From NCBI GenBank assembly GCA_025924495.1, contig JAICIG010000097.1, forward strand, positions 1-20,174: a stretch of DNA of 20,174 nucleotides. The letters run 5' to 3'. The stretch comes from Pirellulales bacterium (lineage in GTDB: Bacteria > Planctomycetota > Planctomycetia > Pirellulales > JAICIG01). The stretch's first letter is position 1. The number at the start of each line of letters is the position of its first letter. The translations under genes were made by a program, and so were the position numbers. This document shows positions 1 through 7,616 of this stretch, piece by piece. The notes beneath the pieces were generated by a model. The model ran no database searches and was not told the origin of the DNA. It saw only the letters and a program-made list of their open reading frames with translations.

Positions 1-2316
1 GCGACCCGACGCCGCACTCTTGAATTGCTGGAAGCTAGAATGGTCCTCACGACCTTCTATGTCGGCGCGAACCTCGCTCTCGTGGCCGACCGCGACTCCA
101 GCGGCGGGCTATCGGCTGGCGATCAGCTTACTTTTGGCCAGGGACAGACGTACGAGCAAGCCAATCTGACGTACGATGCCGCTCCAACGGGCGGCGATAC
201 CGGTACGGCGTTTAAGTCCATCGGTCAGGCTTTGGCTTCGCCCCTGGTGCAAGCAGGGGACACGATTGACATCGCAGGCGGAAATTATGCCGAAGATGGT
301 GTTCGGATAACTAAGAGTTTGACCCTGCAGGGGCTAGGAGATGTCATCCTTAGTTATCAGCCACCGCCGCCAAGCGCACCGATCGGAGCTACGTGGCCGA
401 ATTATGTTGGGATAACTGTGACTGGCAATCCGACCTCAGTGACGTTGGCCAACGTCGATATCGAGGGATTTACGACAAGTCTGTCGTGTGATGGATGCGG
501 GACATTGACATTGCGCGACATGACGCTGAACAGCAACCCCGACTATTCCTATTTACCCGTCGGATTGTCCTCTAATGGCCCGACTTCGGGGATTTCGAAC
601 GTTAGTGAGCTGAATCTCGAGACAACCTCAAGTGCTTCCCGGGATGTATTCTTGGCCCCGCAGTCCTACAGCTTCTTGGCCCCACAGTCGTACAGCGGTC
701 GGGCGAATATCAGCTTTTTTGATGGACGTGATAAGATCGCGATTGAGGGCGTGAGCCGGTTGTCTCTGACAACCGGCGCCGGCGAGGACCATTTCAATAT
801 TACGCCGCTTGCCGCAACAGCGGTTACGGTGAATGGCGGCGACCCTGCACCGCAGGGCAAAGGGGGCGATTCGCTAAATCTAATGCTTGCTGATGCAACG
901 GGCGCCCAGCTAACCGTAGCAACCGACGCGTCAGGCTCCTTCGGCTCGTGGACATTCAGCAATCGGCAATCGGTTGTTTTCAAAGACATCGAGGCGCTAT
1001 CGCCTGCGAATGTACTGAACCAGGCCGGAGCGGCCTTCAACTTCACTGAAGGCGTTGATTCCGGAAGCCAGGCGGTGGCGCGCTTTGTTGACCCGAACGG
1101 GCGTGGCTCGTTGACTGATTATTCTGCGACAATCGCTTGGGGAGACGACAGTAACCCCACAACGGGCGTCGTTAGCTATGATGCTGCCACCGGATTGTTT
1201 TCCGTAAGTGGCAGCCATCTTTACGCGGAAGACGGTGCTTACACGATTATCGTCACCATTCATCGAAACGGCCACGACGATCTGATCGCCGTGACCAATG
1301 CCGTAGTCGCTGAGTCGCCAATTCAAGGCATCAGCTTGAGGATTGCCGGCAGTGCGGGCATCCCGCTGTCGACGAAACTCGATCATCATGTCGTTGTTGC
1401 GAGATTCACGCAAGGAGGAAGCCAAGAGGGTTTCGTCAACTACGCAGATGGAGATCCGAACAACCCCGCCCGAATCGACTGGGGCGACGGAACGACGACG
1501 ACCGGAGCAGTGGGCTGGTACGCGCCTTACGACGCATACCCGGGAGAGTATAGCGTCTCGGGCGTCCACACTTACAGCAAGCCGGGGCATTATACGATCA
1601 CGGTGACCGTCATCGACGACGGCAAACAGACCGTGTTTACGTCGACCGCCGACATCGGCGATGCATTTTTGCCGCCCGGCGATCAGGGAACGCCAAACGA
1701 GCGCTTCGTAGCAGCCATCTACAGCGAGTTGCTCAATCGTCAGATCGATTTCGACGGCGTCAAGTATTGGGCCGCCAGGCTTGACGCGGGCGCCTCGCGG
1801 CAAGAGGTCGTCGCTGGGATCCAGAACAGCGGTGAATACCGCCACGATGAGATCAATGCCCTGTTCCAGACTTACTTGCATCGCGACGCCGACCAAGGCG
1901 CACTCGGTGCAGATAACAAACTGCTCCTGCAAGGGGAAACCCTGGAGCAACTAGCAGCTATCATTGTCAGCTCGGAGGAGTATTTCCAACAGCGCGGCGG
2001 CGGTACAAATGATGGGTTCCTGGCCGCGCTATTCCAGGATGCCTTCGATCGGCAGATTGACGATGGGGCCAAGGCCTCATTTGAGCAGGAACTGTCGCAC
2101 GGCGTGACGCGCGCTCAGATTGCCGACCAGGTGTTCGACAGCAAAGAGTACCGTAATATCGAAGTGCAGAACCTGTATCAGCAGACGCTCGATCGCGACG
2201 TGGACCAGGCAGGCGTCGCTTATTGGATCGACAAGCTGGCGCACGGCATGCGCGACGAGCAGGTGTTGGCCGCGATCATGGGTTCGCAAGAGTATTTCGA
2301 CAAGACGCAGCAGTAG
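1..2316 (+). CDS. Secreted beta-helix/PKD/DUF4214-repeat protein, 5' end cut by window edge
   Basis: The frame is open from base 1, so the start lies upstream of the window; a TTG at 25 and an ATG at 40 are internal. The first residues read RRRTLELLEARMVL, which fits the LExLExR-type N-terminal motif of exported planctomycete proteins. Numbering from base 25: a beta-helix-like stretch (about 60-200, with AGDTIDIAGGNY); a repeat-type segment with TGAGEDHFNITP; two PKD-like domains (about 332-422 and 436-543), each with a WGDD or WGDG core and a Y-x-I-x-V-T end; then four degenerate DUF4214-like repeats of about 50 residues (about 560-760) built on LxR-D-G-YW-L-G-I-S-EY. An 8-residue tandem duplication lies near residues 209-224. 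Such proteins are usually surface-exposed or secreted, with DUF4214 linked to extracellular matrix or adhesion; that role is inferred. No catalytic motif is visible. Confidence 0.88.
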   Translation, partial: ATRRRTLELLEARMVLTTFYVGANLALVADRDSSGGLSAGDQLTFGQGQTYEQANLTYDAAPTGGDTGTAFKSIGQALASPLVQAGDTIDIAGGNYAEDGVRITKSLTLQGLGDVILSYQPPPPSAPIGATWPNYVGITVTGNPTSVTLANVDIEGFTTSLSCDGCGTLTLRDMTLNSNPDYSYLPVGLSSNGPTSGISNVSELNLETTSSASRDVFLAPQSYSFLAPQSYSGRANISFFDGRDKIAIEGVSRLSLTTGAGEDHFNITPLAATAVTVNGGDPAPQGKGGDSLNLMLADATGAQLTVATDASGSFGSWTFSNRQSVVFKDIEALSPANVLNQAGAAFNFTEGVDSGSQAVARFVDPNGRGSLTDYSATIAWGDDSNPTTGVVSYDAATGLFSVSGSHLYAEDGAYTIIVTIHRNGHDDLIAVTNAVVAESPIQGISLRIAGSAGIPLSTKLDHHVVVARFTQGGSQEGFVNYADGDPNNPARIDWGDGTTTTGAVGWYAPYDAYPGEYSVSGVHTYSKPGHYTITVTVIDDGKQTVFTSTADIGDAFLPPGDQGTPNERFVAAIYSELLNRQIDFDGVKYWAARLDAGASRQEVVAGIQNSGEYRHDEINALFQTYLHRDADQGALGADNKLLLQGETLEQLAAIIVSSEEYFQQRGGGTNDGFLAALFQDAFDRQIDDGAKASFEQELSHGVTRAQIADQVFDSKEYRNIEVQNLYQQTLDRDVDQAGVAYWIDKLAHGMRDEQVLAAIMGSQEYFDKTQQ
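649..696 (+). repeat. 24-bp in-frame tandem duplication
   Basis: Bases 649-672 and 673-696 are two adjacent copies of a 24-base unit encoding FLAPQSYS twice. They differ at only two positions, both third codon positions (ccg/cca and tcc/tcg), so the protein repeat is exact. The unit is codon-aligned inside the secreted repeat protein and looks like a slippage or unequal-crossover duplication later marked by silent changes. Confidence 0.9.
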
Positions 2317-2392
2317 CGCGAACTTCAAAGCGGGGAATTCGCGGCGCCTGACGAGCCGGATGCATTGGCGCCTGGCGCCCATTCGGCCCGCG

Positions 2393-2408
2393 TTCGGCGA
2401 ACGCCGAA
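2393..2408. terminator. Hairpin after the secreted repeat protein (possible terminator)
   Basis: TTCGGCG (2393-2399) and CGCCGAA (2402-2408) are perfect complements, giving a 6-bp stem closed by a GAAC tetraloop. It lies about 80 bases past the stop at 2314-2316, in the 202-base gap before the next gene. No T-tract follows, so intrinsic termination is uncertain. Nothing else is recognisable in this gap apart from the ribosome binding site at its end. Confidence 0.3.
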
Positions 2409-2503
2409 TCGTCTAACCCGCCTGCCATTCGCTGGCCTTCACTTCCGCGATCAAGTATCGTTGGGGAAGACTCGTCGTCGCATGACCGCGGCGTCGAATA
2501 GCG

Positions 2504-2511
2504 AAGGAAGG
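2504..2511 (+). promoter_or_regulatory. Ribosome binding site of the two-module amidohydrolase
   Basis: AAGGAAGG lies 7 bases before the ATG at 2519. It supports that start, which also places a clean signal peptide at the N-terminus. Confidence 0.6.
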
Positions 2512-2518
2512 ACTTCCC

Positions 2519-5500
2519 ATGCATTGCTTGCGGCCTTGCCGGCACTTTCTTGTTGCAGTCTCTAGCGTTTTCTTCCTGGCGATGTGGGCATCAGCCGCGC
2601 CCCACACGACCCCGCCTGCCGGTTTGCGGGAGAACACGCCGAGCACGCATGCTTTGGTTGGCGCCCGGTTGGTGATTGCACCGGGTCAGATTATCGAAAA
2701 CGGGACGCTCGTGATCCATGACGGCCTGATCGAGGCAGTCGGTGCGGACATCGACATTCCGGCTGAAGCTCAGATTTGGAATTGCCGCAGCAAAACGATC
2801 TACGCGGGGTTGATCGACGCCTTCAGCGAGTTGCCGCCCGAGGCGTCCAAGCTCGGAATCTCAGACAAGCACGGCGCGGGCTATTGGAACTCGCAAGTGT
2901 TGCCCCAGGTCGATGCCTCGAATTGCTACGGCGTCGACGCCGAGTTGAACAAGAAGCTGCGCAGCCAAGGTTTCGCTGCCCGATTGATCGTCCCCACGGC
3001 GGGCATTATCAAGGGAACGAGTGCCCTGGTCTCCACCGGCGACGCTCCGGGCTCCCAGTCGATTCTCGAGCCGCAAGTCGCGTTGCATCTGATGCTCGTG
3101 CCGCCGCGCGGCGGGGATGGGTATCCGAAGTCGCCGATGGGGGCAATGGCCTTAGTGCGGCAGGCGTTCTACGATGCACGCTGGCATGCTGACGCCTGGC
3201 AGGCTTTTAAACAGCAGGCGGGCCTGGCTCGGCCCGAGCGCAGCGAGGCGCTGGCGGCGCTCGAACCAAGTCTCGCCGGCAAAATGCCCGTCATGGTGCG
3301 CACGCTCGACGAACTGTACTGTCTGCGCGCCGAGCAACTGGCGAAGGAATTCAAGCTGAATTGCATTCTGCAAGGCTCCGGGCACGAGTACCGCAGATTG
3401 GATGCGATCGCCGCGATGAAGTTGCCGGTGATCGTTCCGCTCAATTTTCCCAAGGCGCCTCGCGTGGCGACCCCCGAGTCGGCCATGTCGGTCTCGCTTG
3501 AGAAGCTCATGCATTGGGATTTAGCGCCGGAAAACGCTGGCCGGCTGGATGCGGCGGGCGTCAAGATCGTGCTTGCTACGCAGGGTTTGACTGACACGGC
3601 AGATTTTCTGGCTGCAGTGCGTAAAGCGGTCCGGCGCGGTCTGAAGCCCGAAGCCGCGTTGCGCGCCATGACGGTCGCTCCCGCGGAATTGTTCGGCGTC
3701 GGCGATCGCCTTGGCACGCTCGAAGCCGGCAAAGCGGCGAATTTCGTTCTCACGAGCGGCGATCTGTTCGCCAAACAGACGGAGGTGCTGGAGACGTGGG
3801 TCGACGGTCAGCGCTATGAAACGGAAAGCGCTTCTTTGGCCGATCTGCGCGGGGAGTGGGAAATCCGCCTATCCAAGCCCGATGGCGGCACGGAAACGTT
3901 GATGATCAAGCTGGAGGGAACGCCGAAGAAGCTCTCGGGAAAGCTTCGTCGCGGAGAGAAAGAGGCCGATCTGTCGCAGGTCGCTCTCGATGCGTCTCAG
4001 TTCTCCGCCGTCGTCAAAGGCGACGCTCTGGGTTGGAAGGGAATGCTGCAGCTCAGCGGGACAGTTTCGAATCCGCTGGACGATAACGACCGGAACGAGT
4101 CAGGGCCCGGCTGGCTGGGCGTACTCGTCTGGCCCGGCGGCGACCGATCCGCTTGTTCGGCAAAGCGCACCGCCCGATGGAAAGATGCCGAGGCCAAGGC
4201 CGGCGATGACGCCCAAGCGCCGCCGGCTGACGCCGCCCCCGAATCGCAGCAGGCCCTTTATGCAGTGAATTACCCGTTGGGGGCGTTTGGCGTGGCTGCT
4301 GCGCCTGAACAACCAGAGGCCGTCGTTTTTCAGCATGCTACGGTTTGGACCAGCGGTTCCGCGGGCGTGCTCGAAGACGCGACGGTGCTTGTCCAACAGG
4401 GAAAAATCTTGGGCGTGGGACGCGAACTCTCGTTGCCGAACAATGCAGTGATCATCGATGTTCGCGGCAAGCACCTATCGCCCGGCATCATCGATTGTCA
4501 TTCGCACATCGCCACCGACGGCGGCATCAACGAGAACACGCAAACCATTACATCCGAAGTCCGCATCGGCGATTACATCGACTCGAACGACATCCACATT
4601 TACCGCCAGTTAGCCGGCGGAGTGACGTGTGCTAACATCCTGCACGGGTCGGCCAACACGATCGGCGGCCAGAATCAGGTGATCAAGTTCCGCTGGGGTT
4701 CGTTGCCTGAGGAACTCAAGTTCGCAGGCGCTCCTCCGAGCATCAAGTTCGCGCTGGGGGAAAACGTCAAGCAGAGCAACTGGGGGCCGGGCAACCGGTA
4801 TCCAATAACGCGAATGGGCGTGGAGCAGATCGTCAGGGATGCATTCAATGCGGCCATCGATTATCGCCGGCGCTGGAACGAGTGGCGCGAGAAACCGCAA
4901 GGCTTGCCGCCGCGGACGGATCTGGAGTTGGAGGCTTTGGTCGAAGTACTCGCAGGCAAACGCCTGGTGCATTGTCACAGCTACCGGCAGGACGAGATCG
5001 TGGCCTTCCTCCGCACGTGCGAGCAGTTTGGAGTTCGCGTGCAGACGCTGCAGCACGTGCTCGAAGGATATAAGGTGGCGGATGTCATCGCCAAACATGG
5101 CGCGGGCGGATCGAGTTTTTCGGATTGGTGGGGTTTCAAGTTCGAGGTCTACGACGCGATTCCCTACAACGGCGCCTTGATGCATCGCGCCGGCGTGCTC
5201 ACCTCGTTCAATTCCGACGATCCGGAACTGGCGCGGCGGCTGAACCTGGAAGCAGCCAAAGCCGTGAAATATGGCGGCGTGCCGCCGGAGCAGGCTTTGG
5301 CCTTCGTCACGCTGAACCCGGCAAGGCAGTTGGGCATCGACAAGCAGGTCGGGTCGATCGAGGTCGGCAAAGACGCCGACCTGGTCGTTTGGAGCCGCTC
5401 GCCGCTGTCGAGCTATGCGGTTTTCGAACAGAAAAGGATAGACGGCCGGAAAAAATTTTACCCCCAGGCCGACGCGGCCCAGCACGCCGAAATGGCGCGG

Positions 5501-5647
5501 ATGCGCGCCGCTCTGATTCAGCGGGTCCTCTCTTCCGACGAACCCTTTGAAGGATTGGACGAACCCAAGAAAGAGACGTGGCCGCGTCACGATATCTTCT
5601 GTCATGACGATGATCATGACCACGAGGTCGAGTCTTATGGAGAGTGA
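2519..5647 (+). CDS. Exported two-module amidohydrolase (inactive N-half, intact C-half)
   Basis: This is a 1042-residue protein with a signal peptide (R5/R8, hydrophobic 10-23, likely cleavage after ASA at 24-26). Residues about 45-430 have the amidohydrolase fold signature, including the closing stretch LEAGKAANFVL, but the metal motif is missing: GLIDAFSEL replaces GxxDxHxH. Residues about 442-556 form a beta-rich linker domain starting LRGEWEIRL. Residues about 599-1010 are a second amidohydrolase of the imidazolonepropionase-like type with its metal ligands: H661 and H663 (DCHSHIA), H818 (VHCHS), H846 (LQHVLEG) and D900 (NSDDPE). The family hydrolyses C-N bonds of cyclic amides or dipeptides; the substrate here is unknown. 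The C-terminus ends in a His/Asp/Cys cluster (residues 1024-1036). The next gene is a paralogue of the N-half and is probably co-transcribed. Confidence 0.92.
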   Translation: MHCLRPCRHFLVAVSSVFFLAMWASAAPHTTPPAGLRENTPSTHALVGARLVIAPGQIIENGTLVIHDGLIEAVGADIDIPAEAQIWNCRSKTIYAGLIDAFSELPPEASKLGISDKHGAGYWNSQVLPQVDASNCYGVDAELNKKLRSQGFAARLIVPTAGIIKGTSALVSTGDAPGSQSILEPQVALHLMLVPPRGGDGYPKSPMGAMALVRQAFYDARWHADAWQAFKQQAGLARPERSEALAALEPSLAGKMPVMVRTLDELYCLRAEQLAKEFKLNCILQGSGHEYRRLDAIAAMKLPVIVPLNFPKAPRVATPESAMSVSLEKLMHWDLAPENAGRLDAAGVKIVLATQGLTDTADFLAAVRKAVRRGLKPEAALRAMTVAPAELFGVGDRLGTLEAGKAANFVLTSGDLFAKQTEVLETWVDGQRYETESASLADLRGEWEIRLSKPDGGTETLMIKLEGTPKKLSGKLRRGEKEADLSQVALDASQFSAVVKGDALGWKGMLQLSGTVSNPLDDNDRNESGPGWLGVLVWPGGDRSACSAKRTARWKDAEAKAGDDAQAPPADAAPESQQALYAVNYPLGAFGVAAAPEQPEAVVFQHATVWTSGSAGVLEDATVLVQQGKILGVGRELSLPNNAVIIDVRGKHLSPGIIDCHSHIATDGGINENTQTITSEVRIGDYIDSNDIHIYRQLAGGVTCANILHGSANTIGGQNQVIKFRWGSLPEELKFAGAPPSIKFALGENVKQSNWGPGNRYPITRMGVEQIVRDAFNAAIDYRRRWNEWREKPQGLPPRTDLELEALVEVLAGKRLVHCHSYRQDEIVAFLRTCEQFGVRVQTLQHVLEGYKVADVIAKHGAGGSSFSDWWGFKFEVYDAIPYNGALMHRAGVLTSFNSDDPELARRLNLEAAKAVKYGGVPPEQALAFVTLNPARQLGIDKQVGSIEVGKDADLVVWSRSPLSSYAVFEQKRIDGRKKFYPQADAAQHAEMARMRAALIQRVLSSDEPFEGLDEPKKETWPRHDIFCHDDDHDHEVESYGE

Positions 5648-5744
5648 GATGCGGTTTTGTATTCCTCCTGCCGGGTTTTTCACACGAGTATCGTTATGCG
5701 ACGTAGCGGCTGGCGCAGCTGCAGAGTCGCGGCCCATAAGCCGC

Positions 5745-7073
5745 ATGATCATCGGCGCCCGCCGATGGGCATTAGCGATCGCGGCCGCCCTCGCCGCCTC
5801 GGGCTTGCAGGCCTCCCCTGCTCCGCCGGGCGCGCCACAAGATCGGCCGATTGCGCTGATCGGCGGGATCATCCATCCGGTTTCGCAGCCGGAAATCAAG
5901 GATGGCATGCTGTTGTTCGACGGCGGCAAGATCATCGCCGTCGGCAAGGACGTTGCGCTACCGGCCAACGTGGAGAAGATTGACCTGAACGGCAGTCACG
6001 TCTATCCCGGCTTCATCGACGCCTTCACTCAGCTTGGCCTGGTCGAGATTCCGATGATCAAGGCGACGGCCGACCACTCGGAACTTGGCCGCATCAACCC
6101 GAATGTACAAGCGCGTACCGCTATCAATCCAGATAGCGAGACGATCCCCATTGCTCGCTCGGGCGGCGTGTTAACGGTCCTGACGATTCCCGGTGGAGGT
6201 CTGCTGACGGGTACGTCGGCGCTGGTACAACTCGATGGCTGGACTTCGGAGGACATGACGTTCAACCCCGCGGTGGCCGTGCATGTGCGGTGGCCGCAGA
6301 TGGCGCCAGTCCACACCTGGTGGCAGGAAATGTCGGCCCAGGAGCAGCTGCAAAGCCGTGATAAGGCGCTAGTCGAAATCCGCCGCGCGCTGGCAGACGC
6401 TCGCGCCTATCACCGCCATCGGCAAGCTCGTTCGAACGGCAACGGTCGGAGCCACGACTTCGATGCGCGCTGGGAATCATTCGTTCCCGTGCTGGAAGGA
6501 AAAATGCCGCTGGTGGTCGACGCCGACGAAATCCAGCAGATCCAGTCGGCCGTGGCCTTTTGCGAGCACGAGAAGCTGAAGTTGATCATTGCCGGCGGCT
6601 ACGATGCCCCCGAGTGCGCCGAATTGCTAAAGAAGCATCAGATTCCGGTGATTGTCGGCGGAGTCCATCGCTTGCCAAGGCGGCACGACGATTCGTACGA
6701 CGCGCCGTTTACTTTGCCGGCCCGGCTGCGCGACGCGGGCGTCGCGTTCTGTATTTCGAGCGCGGAACGGCCGTCAATGGTCCGTAATCTGGCTCATCAT
6801 GCCGGCACGGCCGCGGCTTTCGGACTGACGACCGAAGAAGCCATCCGCGCGATCACGCTTTCGGCCGCGGAAATCCTGGGCGCGGCCGACCGCCTCGGTT
6901 CGCTCGACGCAGGCAAGGACGCCACTTTGATAGTGTCGAGCGACGATCCTCTGGAGATTCCTTCGCAAGTCACGATGGCGTTCATTGAGGGTCGCAAGGT
7001 CGAATTGGACGACCGCCAAAAGCGGCTGTGGGAGAAGTATAAAGAGAAGTACCGGCGGCAAGGCATCGAGTAA
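5745..7073 (+). CDS. Exported amidohydrolase-like protein lacking metal ligands
   Basis: This 442-residue protein resembles the N-terminal module of the preceding gene: a beta-sandwich start (IALIGGIIHPV, then LLFDGGKIIAVGK), GFIDAFTQLG where active enzymes have GxxDxHxH, GLLTGTSALVQLDG, and a C-terminal closing stretch RLGSLDAGKDATLIV. The usual Asp ligand near the C-terminus is also absent (CISSAERPSM at that place). It may therefore be non-catalytic, perhaps a partner of its neighbour; this is inferred. I chose ATG 5745 because it puts the signal peptide (MIIGARRWALAIAAALAASG) first. The frame is open further upstream: ATG 5649, one base after the preceding stop, has GGAG upstream and is the main alternative. 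The 96 bases between the two have weak GC3 and do not look coding. Confidence 0.85.
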   Translation: MIIGARRWALAIAAALAASGLQASPAPPGAPQDRPIALIGGIIHPVSQPEIKDGMLLFDGGKIIAVGKDVALPANVEKIDLNGSHVYPGFIDAFTQLGLVEIPMIKATADHSELGRINPNVQARTAINPDSETIPIARSGGVLTVLTIPGGGLLTGTSALVQLDGWTSEDMTFNPAVAVHVRWPQMAPVHTWWQEMSAQEQLQSRDKALVEIRRALADARAYHRHRQARSNGNGRSHDFDARWESFVPVLEGKMPLVVDADEIQQIQSAVAFCEHEKLKLIIAGGYDAPECAELLKKHQIPVIVGGVHRLPRRHDDSYDAPFTLPARLRDAGVAFCISSAERPSMVRNLAHHAGTAAAFGLTTEEAIRAITLSAAEILGAADRLGSLDAGKDATLIVSSDDPLEIPSQVTMAFIEGRKVELDDRQKRLWEKYKEKYRRQGIE

Positions 7074-7093
7074 ACATTGCATCAGGCTGGGCC

Positions 7094-7100
7094 GAGGAGG
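7094..7100 (+). promoter_or_regulatory. Strong Shine-Dalgarno that sets a GTG start
   Basis: GAGGAGG lies 6 bases before GTG 7107 and is the best ribosome binding site in the window. It argues that the small downstream gene starts at 7107 rather than at the in-frame TTG at 7077. Confidence 0.75.
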
Positions 7101-7106
7101 AATCGC

Positions 7107-7412
7107 GTGGCTGGCGAACCGGTTGAGCTGTTGGTGAATTTTCCCGCGACGCTGAAGGAGCCGGTGCGACGCACGTTGCACGAACTCTGCCGGCGATATG
7201 CCGGGGCGATTGCAGACGCCGCGGCGGGCGACTCGCAATTCGATGCCGCGGCGCCGCTGACGGACCGCATCATGTTTGTCGATCCCAATCGTCCGCCCAC
7301 CGAAGCGGAAATCGTCGAAGTACTCGACGCGCTGGAGGCGGAGTTCGACGTCGATATTCAACGACCCGAAACCGGTCCCATCCGTATGTCGGTGCTGCAG
7401 CGGCGCGGCTAG
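7107..7412 (+). CDS. Small protein of unknown function (101 aa)
   Basis: I do not recognise this family. The protein is soluble, without signal peptide or membrane segment. It starts MAGEPVELLVNFPATL, has a helix-like middle (VRRTLHELCRRYAGAIADAA), then a stretch with DRIMFVDPNRPPTEAEIVEVL, an acidic helix, and ends SVLQRRG. The start is set by the GAGGAGG site 6 bases upstream. It begins 33 bases after the stop of the amidohydrolase-like gene and is probably co-transcribed with it. Codon use matches its neighbours, with high GC3, which supports real coding. A cytoplasmic location is inferred from the lack of export signals and contrasts with the exported proteins upstream. Confidence 0.75.
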   Translation: MAGEPVELLVNFPATLKEPVRRTLHELCRRYAGAIADAAAGDSQFDAAAPLTDRIMFVDPNRPPTEAEIVEVLDALEAEFDVDIQRPETGPIRMSVLQRRG

Positions 7413-7451
7413 TCGCGACGTATAGCGATTGCGACGCCCGTTTGCCTCGCC

Positions 7452-7467
7452 CTGCGCGTTCGCGCAG
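7452..7467. terminator. Hairpin after the 101-aa gene (possible terminator)
   Basis: CTGCGCG (7452-7458) and CGCGCAG (7461-7467) pair perfectly, giving a 6-7 bp stem with a GTTC loop, 40 bases after the stop at 7412. No T-tract follows, so termination is uncertain. The rest of the 204-base gap up to the FIST gene holds nothing I recognise. Confidence 0.35.
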
Positions 7468-7616
7468 CTATTGCCTTCAAAGTGCACGTCCACGCAGGAA
7501 TCGCTCGACCCATATCCGAAATGACTCGTTCCGGGTAAGTTGGCGAGACGCGCCTGCTGGAAGTTTTCACGTTGAGTCAGGCGCCAGGCGTTCTCAAGAG
7601 AAGGCTTCGCGTTGCA

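Noticed and set aside
997..1950. 317-codon open frame on the minus strand
   Set aside because: It is antisense to PKD and DUF4214-like domains that read clearly on the plus strand.
4610..5968. 452-codon open frame on the minus strand
   Set aside because: It is antisense to the catalytic half of the amidohydrolase and the next start, whose metal ligands and fold motifs are clear. The frame has no domain signature.
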